Positions 1 to 6,107 of a stretch of 7,732 nucleotides of DNA are shown piece after piece. This DNA comes from Verrucomicrobiota bacterium (GTDB taxonomy: Bacteria > Verrucomicrobiota > Verrucomicrobiia > Limisphaerales > DSYF01). Under the pieces are notes generated by a model. That model searched no databases, was not told the origin of the DNA, and was given only the letters and a program-made list of their open reading frames with translations. The position numbers and the translations under genes were made by a program. Numbering within the stretch: the first letter of the stretch is position 1; the number at the start of each line of letters is the position of its first letter. The stretch is from assembly GCA_025457725.1 (NCBI GenBank), contig JALOTU010000087.1:1-7732 (forward strand), given 5' to 3'.

Positions 1-372
1 GCCATCCTTGTTGCGTCCGTGGGAGGTAATCCAATAGACGATGTCGCCCATCCGCGCGGCGCCCTCAATGTCCGCTTCCGGTGATTTTGCCTGCACAGCT
101 AGAAACGAATCCAGCGCCAGCGTCCTGACAGGCTGATCTCCGGCGGCGGGATCGTACAAGCGCAGGACATTGTCCTCGTCCCCCGCCACCCAGAAGCATC
201 CGTCGCCCGCATCCACCCCGCCGGAAGCGTCGCACAACCCGCGAAAGGTCCGGAGGGGCCCGGATTCGGCACCCGCTGCCGACGTCGGACCCGGCAGGCT
301 TCCGGCCATCAGGACCATCGCAACCCAAAGCGCCGACCCGCCGCCGCTGCAAAATAACCGCGGGCTATTCAA
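1..372 (-). CDS. DUF3616-family exported protein, N-terminal part (runs off the window)
   Basis: This is the first part of a DUF3616 protein, a family of unknown function that I expect to be a periplasmic or secreted beta-propeller-like protein. After the leader the frame reads LCDASGG, then AGDEDNVLRLYD, then EADIEGAARMGDIVYWITSH followed by GRNKDG at the window edge. These are the hallmark blocks of that family as I know it. The reading frame is open to base 1, so the C-terminal majority is missing. The start is uncertain. A TTG at 370-372, overlapping the end of ccoP by 8 bp, gives a good Sec signal peptide (MNSPRLFC, a hydrophobic ALWVAMVLMAG core, then an Ala-rich TSAAGA cleavage region). 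The first ATG (316-318) would leave only a stub of hydrophobic core, so I prefer TTG. No strong Shine-Dalgarno sequence precedes either. The gene follows ccoP directly and may be the last part of the oxidase operon. A functional link to respiration is not shown. Confidence 0.72.
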   Translation of the reverse strand, partial: MNSPRLFCSGGGSALWVAMVLMAGSLPGPTSAAGAESGPLRTFRGLCDASGGVDAGDGCFWVAGDEDNVLRLYDPAAGDQPVRTLALDSFLAVQAKSPEADIEGAARMGDIVYWITSHGRNKDG

Positions 373-973
373 ATTCGGAAGGTCCCGTGTCCACCGGGGC
401 CTGATCCTCCCGCGGCTTGCCCGGGGTCAGCAGGTCCGCCCCACGCAAGGTGTAGATGTAGCTGGCCACTTCCATCACCTGCGATGGCTTCATGCCCTGC
501 TTCTTCCACGCCAGCATTCCCTTTTGCTCCACGCCATTCCAGATCGTGGCCACGTTGTCGGCGAAGGTGGAGCCATGAATCCAGTAATCGTCCGTCAGGT
601 TTGGCCCCACCAAGCCGCCGCCGTCGGCGCGATGGCAGGGGGCGCACAGCACCGCAAACGTGGCCTTGCCGCGCGCGATCACCTCCGGATCGTTGGAGGG
701 TTCAAGCGTGCCCATGTCCTGTTCAAAGGCCTGCACCGCCGCGGCCTTGATGGCGTTGCCCGCCTTCATTTCGCGGTTGTACTCGTAGACCATCTGCCCC
801 TGCTCGCCCAGGGCGCCCCGGGCAAAGACATGATAGTAGGAGAGGTACACCACCCCGAAGAGATTGCAGCCCCAGAACAACCATACCCACCAGCGCGGGA
901 GCTTGTTGTCCAGTTCGCGGATGCCGTCGTACTCGTGATCGAGCAACAGGGGATCTTCAGGTTCCTTATTCAT
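365..973 (-). CDS. ccoP: cbb3 oxidase subunit CcoP, short single-haem form
   Basis: This is the membrane-anchored cytochrome c subunit that passes electrons to the CcoO and CcoN centres, with its haem domain facing the periplasm. The 202-residue product starts with the FixP/CcoP N-terminal signature (LDHEYDGIRELDNKLPRWW, about 11-29), then one membrane helix (about 29-49), a linker, and one cytochrome c domain with CAPCH at 110-114. M153 in KGMLAW is the likely distal haem ligand. Classical proteobacterial CcoP is near 300 residues and has two CxxCH motifs. Only one exists here, so this is a monohaem version. The protein ends with a complete domain helix (VASYIYTLRG) and an acidic tail, which argues against truncation. 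The ATG overlaps the ccoQ stop by 8 bp and is preceded by AAGGA at 984-988, about 10 nt upstream. Confidence 0.93.
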   Translation of the reverse strand: MNKEPEDPLLLDHEYDGIRELDNKLPRWWVWLFWGCNLFGVVYLSYYHVFARGALGEQGQMVYEYNREMKAGNAIKAAAVQAFEQDMGTLEPSNDPEVIARGKATFAVLCAPCHRADGGGLVGPNLTDDYWIHGSTFADNVATIWNGVEQKGMLAWKKQGMKPSQVMEVASYIYTLRGADLLTPGKPREDQAPVDTGPSEFE

Positions 974-1166
974 GGCGGTGAATTCCTTCTTGGTCTGAGG
1001 GTTCCGAATCCGGCTCCAGCGGCAGCCGGGACATTTCCCGCAAAAAGGGTTTTTTGAGCAGCAGCACCCAGATCAGCATCACCAGGAAGGTGAGGAAAAA
1101 GAGCGACAGCGAGATGATCCCGTAGTTCTCGATGCCCCCCATGTGTCGCAAGACATTCTGTATCAT
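966..1166 (-). CDS. ccoQ: CcoQ-like small single-helix subunit of cbb3 oxidase
   Basis: This is a 66-residue protein with one strongly hydrophobic helix (about 15-37, SLSLFFLTFLVMLIWVLLL) followed by KKPFLREM and an acidic, hydrophilic tail. CcoQ proteins are small single-helix subunits that stabilise the association of CcoP with the CcoNO core. The sequence is too short and variable for a confident family match by eye, so the call rests on size, topology and position between ccoO and ccoP. Its ATG lies 12 bp after the ccoNO stop. An AGGAG Shine-Dalgarno (1176-1180) overlaps the ccoNO stop codon, with 9 nt to the start. The stop overlaps the ccoP start, which implies coupled translation. Confidence 0.8.
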   Translation of the reverse strand: MIQNVLRHMGGIENYGIISLSLFFLTFLVMLIWVLLLKKPFLREMSRLPLEPDSEPSDQEGIHRHE

Positions 1167-1175
1167 GACGAGGTT

Positions 1176-1180
1176 CTCCT
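1176..1180 (-). promoter_or_regulatory. Ribosome binding site of ccoQ, overlapping the ccoNO stop
   Basis: AGGAG on the minus strand shares bases with the ccoNO TAG stop (1179-1181) and lies 9 nt before the ccoQ ATG. The arrangement suggests that terminating ribosomes help to start ccoQ. Confidence 0.65.
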
Positions 1181-3320
1181 ATTTCGACGCCATCGGCGCG
1201 TTGGTGGGCTGTTGTTTGATGTCCGTGCCCAATCGCTGCAGATAGGCAATGAGCGCGATGATCTCCCGGTCCGCGGGCGCGTCGGGGATCATCCCCACCG
1301 CGAGATTGGCCACAATCTTCCGCGACTGTTCCTCGATCTGCTTTTCGGCGCCGGCGATCTCCTCGTCCGTGTAGGGCACCCCGGTGGCCCGCAGCGCTTT
1401 CATGCGCGGCTGGATGACCGACCGGTCGAGCTCCCGGGTGAGCAACCAGGCATAGGGGGGCATGATCGACCCGGGCGAGGTGGACCGGGGATCCTCCATG
1501 TGGTTGTAATGCCAGGCGTCCGGGTACTTGCCCCCAATCCGGTGCAGATCCGGTCCGGTGCGTTTGGACCCCCAGAGGAAGGGATGATCGTAAATGTATT
1601 CACCCGCCTTGGAATACTCGCCATAGCGTTCCGTCTCCGACCGGAACGGCCGGATCATCTGGGAGTGACAGCCCACGCATCCCTCCCGGATGTAGATGTC
1701 GCGTCCCAACACTTCCAAAGGGGTATACGGTTTCACGCTGGAAATCGTCGGCACATTCTCCTTCACGAGGAACATGGGTACGATCTCCACCAGACCGCCG
1801 ATCACCACGGCGATGAGGCTCAGCACCGTGAAGGTGACCGGCACCCCCTCGAGCCAGCGATGCCCCAGTTTGGGGGATTCCTTTTTCGCGGGATTCAAAG
1901 CCGCCGCCTGCGCCTCCTGATCTCCCACAAACTGGCCGCTCTTGGCGGTCTTGTAGAGGTTGAACAGCATGATCACGATGCCGATGACGTAGAGCGAGCC
2001 GCCAATGGCCCGGAGTTGATACATCGGCACCAGGCGCAGCACCGTCTCGAGGAAGTTCGGATAGCGCAGGAAGCCGTCCGGGGTGAATTCCTTCCACATC
2101 AACCCCTGCGTCACGCCGCTGGTGTACATCGGCACCACGTAAAACATCATGCCGAGCAACCCGATCCAGAAATGGTAGTTGGCCAGCTTCACGGACCACA
2201 GTTTCGTGTTCCACAGCTTGGGGAACAGCCAGTAGAGCATCGAGAAGGTCAGAAACCCGTTCCAGCCCAGCGCCCCGGTGTGCACATGGGCAATGGTCCA
2301 ATCCGTGTAGTGCGACAGGGCGTTGACGCTCTTGATCGCCAGGGTCGGCCCCTCCAGGGTGGCCATACCGTAGGCGGTGACCGCCACCACCATGAATTTC
2401 AGCATGGGCTCCTGCCTCACCTTGTCCCAGGCGCCGCGCAAGGTGAGGAGGCCGTTCAGCATCCCCCCCCAGCTCGGAGCGATGAGCATGACGCTGAAGG
2501 CCATGCCCAGGGACTGCGCCCAGTCGGGCAACGCGGTGTAGAGCAGATGATGCGGGCCGGCCCAGATGTAGATGAAGATCAACGCCCAGAAATGGATGAT
2601 CGACAGCCGGTAGCTGAACACCGGCCGGTTGGCGGCCTTGGGCAGGAAGTAGTACATCAGGCCCAGATACGGCGTGGTCAGGAAGAAGGCCACCGCGTTG
2701 TGTCCATACCACCACTGCACCAGCGCATCCTGAACCCCCGCGTACACCGAGTAGCTCTTGAACAGGCTGGCCGGGATGGCCAGGGAATTGAAGATGTGCA
2801 GCATGGCGACCGTCAACGCCGTCGCAATGTAGAACCAGATGGCCACATACATGTGCTTCTCGCGCCGCCTGATGATGGTGCCGAGCAGATTGACGGTGAA
2901 GGCCACCCAGACCACGGCGATGGCGATGTCGATGGGCCATTCGAGTTCCGCGTACTCCTTGCTGGTGGTCAGGCCGAGAGGGAGGGTGATGGCCGCCGAC
3001 ACGATGATGCCGTTCCAGCCCCAGAAATTGAACCAGCTCAAGGCATCGCTGAACATGCGCGCCTTGCACAATCGCTGCAGCGAATAGTAGATCCCCATGA
3101 ACATGCCGTTGCCCACGAACGCAAAGATCACCGCGTTGGTGTGCAGGGGCCGGATCCGGCCGAACGTCAGGAAGGGCGTGTCGAGGTTCAAAGCGGGCCA
3201 GAACAGCTGGCAGGCCGCCAGCAATCCCGCCGCCGTTCCCACCAGCGCCCAGATGGCGGTGGCAATGGCAAAAGCCCGGACAATCCGGTTGTCGTATCTG
3301 AAGGTTTCCACGTTGCTCAT
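1179..3320 (-). CDS. ccoNO: Fused CcoN-CcoO: catalytic and monohaem cytochrome c subunits of cbb3 oxidase
   Basis: This is the oxygen-reducing core of the C-family oxidase, an inner-membrane proton-pumping haem-copper enzyme. Residues 1-455 are CcoN with about 12 helices. All expected ligands are present: H60 and H347 (low-spin haem b), H345 (haem b3), H207, H257 and H258 (CuB), and Y251, the tyrosine that is cross-linked to the CuB histidine in this family. E323 in LEGP, near the active site, is also conserved. These positions coincide with the Pseudomonas stutzeri numbering as I recall it. A hydrophilic linker (458-490) leads into CcoO: a membrane helix (about 493-516), then CVGCH at 548-552, the QMIRPFRSETERYG block, FLWGSKRTGPDL (582-592), and M620 in IMPPYAWL as the likely axial ligand. 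The end (IALIAYLQRLGTDIK) is a normal CcoO terminus. One uninterrupted frame spans both halves, with no stop or start at the junction. Its ATG overlaps the ccoS stop by 4 bp and has no strong ribosome binding site, so translation is probably coupled to ccoS. Confidence 0.98.
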   Translation of the reverse strand: MSNVETFRYDNRIVRAFAIATAIWALVGTAAGLLAACQLFWPALNLDTPFLTFGRIRPLHTNAVIFAFVGNGMFMGIYYSLQRLCKARMFSDALSWFNFWGWNGIIVSAAITLPLGLTTSKEYAELEWPIDIAIAVVWVAFTVNLLGTIIRRREKHMYVAIWFYIATALTVAMLHIFNSLAIPASLFKSYSVYAGVQDALVQWWYGHNAVAFFLTTPYLGLMYYFLPKAANRPVFSYRLSIIHFWALIFIYIWAGPHHLLYTALPDWAQSLGMAFSVMLIAPSWGGMLNGLLTLRGAWDKVRQEPMLKFMVVAVTAYGMATLEGPTLAIKSVNALSHYTDWTIAHVHTGALGWNGFLTFSMLYWLFPKLWNTKLWSVKLANYHFWIGLLGMMFYVVPMYTSGVTQGLMWKEFTPDGFLRYPNFLETVLRLVPMYQLRAIGGSLYVIGIVIMLFNLYKTAKSGQFVGDQEAQAAALNPAKKESPKLGHRWLEGVPVTFTVLSLIAVVIGGLVEIVPMFLVKENVPTISSVKPYTPLEVLGRDIYIREGCVGCHSQMIRPFRSETERYGEYSKAGEYIYDHPFLWGSKRTGPDLHRIGGKYPDAWHYNHMEDPRSTSPGSIMPPYAWLLTRELDRSVIQPRMKALRATGVPYTDEEIAGAEKQIEEQSRKIVANLAVGMIPDAPADREIIALIAYLQRLGTDIKQQPTNAPMASK

Positions 3321-3511
3321 GGGTTCTTGTAGGATAAATGCTTCTTTGAAACCGGCTCGCCCCGCATTTCGCCCGCATCGTCGGTCAGGATGCGCAGCGC
3401 GGGAGTGCGGGTGTCGTCATACTGGCCGGACCGAACCGACCAGACGTAGGCAATAAGGAAGATCAACGCCAGCAGCAGGCTGACGGGAAGCATGAGGTAG
3501 ATGGCAGTCAT
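3317..3511 (-). CDS. ccoS: CcoS, cbb3 oxidase maturation protein
   Basis: This is a 64-residue protein with an N-terminal membrane helix (about 4-25, IYLMLPVSLLLALIFLIAY) followed by the diagnostic WSVRSGQYDD and then PALRILTDD. CcoS is needed for insertion of haem and copper cofactors into CcoN. It is not part of the mature enzyme. The chosen ATG (3509-3511) overlaps the ccoI TGA in an ATGA arrangement and has AGGA at 3521-3524, about 9 nt upstream. A longer open frame extends upstream to 3709, but that extension lies inside ccoI in another frame and has no CcoS-like sequence. The stop again overlaps the ccoNO start by 4 bp. Confidence 0.95.
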   Translation of the reverse strand: MTAIYLMLPVSLLLALIFLIAYVWSVRSGQYDDTRTPALRILTDDAGEMRGEPVSKKHLSYKNP

Positions 3512-6000
3512 GATGGTTTTTCCTGGTTGAGAACGGTGGCCAGCCCGGCGCGATGCGCGGCCCAACCGACGGCGGCACACGCAAAGGTCACAACAGTGAT
3601 GGAACTCAGCGGCATCAGAATCGCACACACGATCGGGGAAAGCCGCCCGGTGGCCGCAAAGGTGAGCCCCACGACATTGTAGGCCAGCGAGAGGAGGATG
3701 CCGGCCCACACCACCGACACCGCGCCCCGTGAAAATCGGACGAGCGCCGCGATCGCAGGCACATTCCGCGCCTCGAGAATGATGTCGCTGGCCGGCGAAA
3801 ACGCCCCCACCTCTTCCACCACCGCCACGCCCACATCACTCTGGCGCAGCGCCCCGGCGTCGTTCAACCCGTCCCCGACCATCATCACGGAATGCCCCGC
3901 CGCCTGAAGTTCACTGATGGCCGCAAGCTTGTCGGCCGGGCACTGGCCAAAGCGCAGCCGGGCACCCTCCCCCAACAGGGTCTGAAACAACTGCCGTTCA
4001 CGATCATTGTCGCCGCTGAGCAACACGAGTTCGTGGGAGCGGGAGAGCGCGGTCAGCATGGGTTGAACCCCGGACCGCACGGCTCCCGACATCACAAAAC
4101 TCCCGCGGAACCGGCCTTGGATCGCCGCATGCACCATGCTTCCGTTGGCTGTGGACGTTTCGGGACAGGACACACCCGCGGCACGCAGCCAGGGGATGGA
4201 GCCCAGCAGCACGGGGTCGCCTCCCACCTTCCCGCGGATGCCGCTGCCGGTTTCCTCCGCAAATTCCTGCACCTCCGCCGACTCAGGGGCCACCAAAGAG
4301 TTGGCAATGGTTCGGGCATGCGGATGCATCGAGCGAGCGGCCAGCGACCGGATCCGTCCGGCCTCCACACCAGACAGCGGCTCCCCGATAAACCCGAAAG
4401 CGCCCTCGCCGGAAGCGGTGAGTGTCCCGGTCTTGTCAAACACGATGGCATCCACGCCAGCCACCCTCTCCAACACGTTCACGTTGCGAACGAACACATG
4501 GAACCGGCCCAGCAACCGCTGCGCTGTGCCCAGGGCGAACGGGGCGCTGAGGGCCAGGGCACAGGGACAGGCGACGATGAGCACCGAGGTGAAGGCGCGC
4601 ACGGCCTTTGAAACATCCTCCGACCACCACCAGGCCCCGGCGACGAAAGCCAGGGACACCACCGCCATGGTGAATCCGCGACTGAACCGGTTGAGGAGGG
4701 CGTTGAGGCTGTTGTCCCGGCTCTTGGTGAACACTTCATGGCTCCACAGCGACGTCAGATAGCTCTGGGACACGGGCTTGATGATCTCGATCTCCATCGC
4801 TCCGCCCATCTGTCGTCCTCCGGCATAAAGCACCTCACCCACCCCCAGTTCGACCGGCTCCGATTCGCCGGTGACAAAACTGTAGTCGATCACGGCGCCG
4901 CCCCCGACCACGCGCGAGTCCGCCGGGATCAGCTCGCCGTGCCGGAGTCGCAACCGGTCCCCCACGGCCAGGCCGGACAGGGGCACGGTGCGCTCGATCC
5001 CCTGTTCCACCCGTCGCACCGCCAGCGGAAAAAACGATTTGTAATCGCGGTCAAAACTCAAGCGCTGATAGGTGCGCTCCTGGAACACGCGCCCGATCAG
5101 GAGGAAAAACACCAGGCCGGTGAGCGAATCCAGGTAGCCCGCGCCGGTCCCCGTCCCAACTTCATAAAGGCTTTGCGTGAAAAGCGCCGCCAATCCCAGG
5201 GCAATCGGCAGATCGATGGTGAGCGTCCGCTGCCTGAGCGCCAGCCACGCGGCCCGCCAGTAGTTGCTGGCGCTGTAAAACATCACGGGCAACGCCAGGA
5301 AAATCGAGATCCATCCAAACAACGGCTTGAACACCGGAGCGCTGAACCGGTCCATCCCGGAGTAGAGACAGATGCTGAACAGCATGATGTTGCCAAACGC
5401 AAATCCCGCCACCCCGAGCCGCAGATAGAGCGTCGTGCTGCCCCCCGCCGGACGCGCCGCATCCAGACTGTCCAGCCGCAGCGTGGGCTCGTAGCCAATG
5501 GAGGTCAGCAGCGCCGCCAGTTCGCTCAGCGGAATCTTCCCCGGCTCAAAAGTGATCGTGACCTCCCGTTTCTCGAAATTCACCAGGGACCGGCCGATGC
5601 CCTCCCGCAGCTTGAACAGGTTCTCCAACAACCAGACACAGGCCACACAATGGATCGCCGGAAGGTGGAAGGTGACACGGGCCGACCGGGCATCGGAGAA
5701 GTCCAGCAACCGATCCCGCACGGCGGGCTCATCCAGGAAGGCAAAACGGTCAAGCGCCGCCGACTCCCGAACCTGCACGCCCGGCCGGTCGGACAACCGG
5801 TAGAAATCCCCCAGGCCGTTTTCCTGCAGCAGCTCAAAAACGGTCAGACACCCGTGACAACAGAAATCCCGGTCGTGCCGCCGCACCGCCAAACCCCGAC
5901 ACGGCGCCCCGCAATGCACGCAAACCGCCGGACTGGCCTCGGAGGCCATTCCTGCAGCAGTCAAGGCATCAGCTGTGGTTGTGGCGACAGTTTGCAGCAC
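3508..6000 (-). CDS. ccoI: CcoI/FixI-type copper-exporting P1B-ATPase for cbb3 assembly
   Basis: This is a heavy-metal P-type ATPase that moves Cu(I) out of the cytoplasm to supply the CuB site of the oxidase. The product is 830 residues. Visible in order: a cysteine-rich N-terminus (C27, C30, C34, then C47, C48 and C51 in FCCHGC), a ferredoxin-like metal-binding domain with HCVAC (117-121), membrane helices from about 190, the actuator-domain TGES (377-380), the transport motif CPC (478-480), the phosphorylation site DKTGT with D522, SMHP (557-560) in the nucleotide-binding domain, and GDGLND (709-714). Two C-terminal helices follow, ending near 812. The CPC motif and the ccoS/ccoNO neighbours support the CcoI subgroup rather than a CopA detoxification pump. 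The start is uncertain: GTG at 5998-6000 gives the longest frame but has no clear Shine-Dalgarno. ATG at 5947-5949 (residue 18 here) lies just before the Cys cluster, but the AGGA before it abuts the ATG, so its spacing is poor. The gene begins 107 bp after the upstream membrane-protein gene. Confidence 0.96.
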   Translation of the reverse strand: MLQTVATTTADALTAAGMASEASPAVCVHCGAPCRGLAVRRHDRDFCCHGCLTVFELLQENGLGDFYRLSDRPGVQVRESAALDRFAFLDEPAVRDRLLDFSDARSARVTFHLPAIHCVACVWLLENLFKLREGIGRSLVNFEKREVTITFEPGKIPLSELAALLTSIGYEPTLRLDSLDAARPAGGSTTLYLRLGVAGFAFGNIMLFSICLYSGMDRFSAPVFKPLFGWISIFLALPVMFYSASNYWRAAWLALRQRTLTIDLPIALGLAALFTQSLYEVGTGTGAGYLDSLTGLVFFLLIGRVFQERTYQRLSFDRDYKSFFPLAVRRVEQGIERTVPLSGLAVGDRLRLRHGELIPADSRVVGGGAVIDYSFVTGESEPVELGVGEVLYAGGRQMGGAMEIEIIKPVSQSYLTSLWSHEVFTKSRDNSLNALLNRFSRGFTMAVVSLAFVAGAWWWSEDVSKAVRAFTSVLIVACPCALALSAPFALGTAQRLLGRFHVFVRNVNVLERVAGVDAIVFDKTGTLTASGEGAFGFIGEPLSGVEAGRIRSLAARSMHPHARTIANSLVAPESAEVQEFAEETGSGIRGKVGGDPVLLGSIPWLRAAGVSCPETSTANGSMVHAAIQGRFRGSFVMSGAVRSGVQPMLTALSRSHELVLLSGDNDRERQLFQTLLGEGARLRFGQCPADKLAAISELQAAGHSVMMVGDGLNDAGALRQSDVGVAVVEEVGAFSPASDIILEARNVPAIAALVRFSRGAVSVVWAGILLSLAYNVVGLTFAATGRLSPIVCAILMPLSSITVVTFACAAVGWAAHRAGLATVLNQEKPS
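3521..3524 (-). promoter_or_regulatory. Ribosome binding site of ccoS
   Basis: AGGA on the minus strand lies 9 nt before the ccoS ATG at 3509-3511, within the last codons of ccoI. It decides the short ccoS start against the longer open frame that reaches back to 3709. Confidence 0.6.
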
Positions 6001-6057
6001 GGGTTCAGCGCATCGAACGGCGTCAGGTTAGAAATATTGAGCCGCAATGGCTTGTGA

Positions 6058-6102
6058 ATTTTTGCCAAATCCGGCCCCTATATTGTCATGCTGATGCCAA
6101 TA
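6058..6102 (-). promoter_or_regulatory. Candidate operator (22-bp inverted repeat) and weak -10 upstream of ccoI
   Basis: Bases 6081-6102 form a near-perfect inverted repeat, arms TATTGTCAT and ATGCCAATA around a 4-base centre (8 of 9 arm positions pair). Its inner core reads as two 5-base half-sites separated by 6 bases (TGGCA-N6-TGACA on the minus strand), the same geometry as Crp/Fnr-family sites, although the bases are not an E. coli FNR or CRP consensus. About 40 bp downstream of its centre, AAAAAT (6058-6063, minus strand) matches a sigma70-like -10 at 4 of 6 positions. That would place the repeat near -41 of a start around 6051, the typical class II activator position. Oxygen control of cbb3 operons by Fnr-type regulators is well known. 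The assignment here is inference from geometry. Confidence 0.4.
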
Positions 6103-6107
6103 CGCGG

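Noticed and set aside
65..352. Minus-strand 95-residue frame near the left end
   Set aside because: Arg/Gly-rich frame in the wrong phase. The neighbouring phase encodes the DUF3616 hallmark blocks and a signal peptide.
1143..3332. Long plus-strand open frame (729 codons) opposite ccoNO
   Set aside because: It is an antisense shadow in GC-rich DNA: the translation is rich in His, Arg, Gln and Gly without domains, while the minus-strand frame contains every expected haem-copper ligand.
1600..3378. Long minus-strand frame (592 codons) in another phase of ccoNO
   Set aside because: Low-complexity His/Gly/Arg/Ala-rich translation that overlaps ccoNO entirely; no recognisable motif.
3512..3709. 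Upstream extension of ccoS to a 130-residue protein
   Set aside because: The extension overlaps ccoI in another phase and has no CcoS similarity; the ATG at 3511 has a ribosome binding site and the family's normal length.
4738..6057. Plus-strand open frame (439 codons) opposite ccoI
   Set aside because: Antisense shadow; its composition is Gln/Arg/His/Pro-rich and it has no domain, while ccoI on the other strand has all P-type ATPase motifs.
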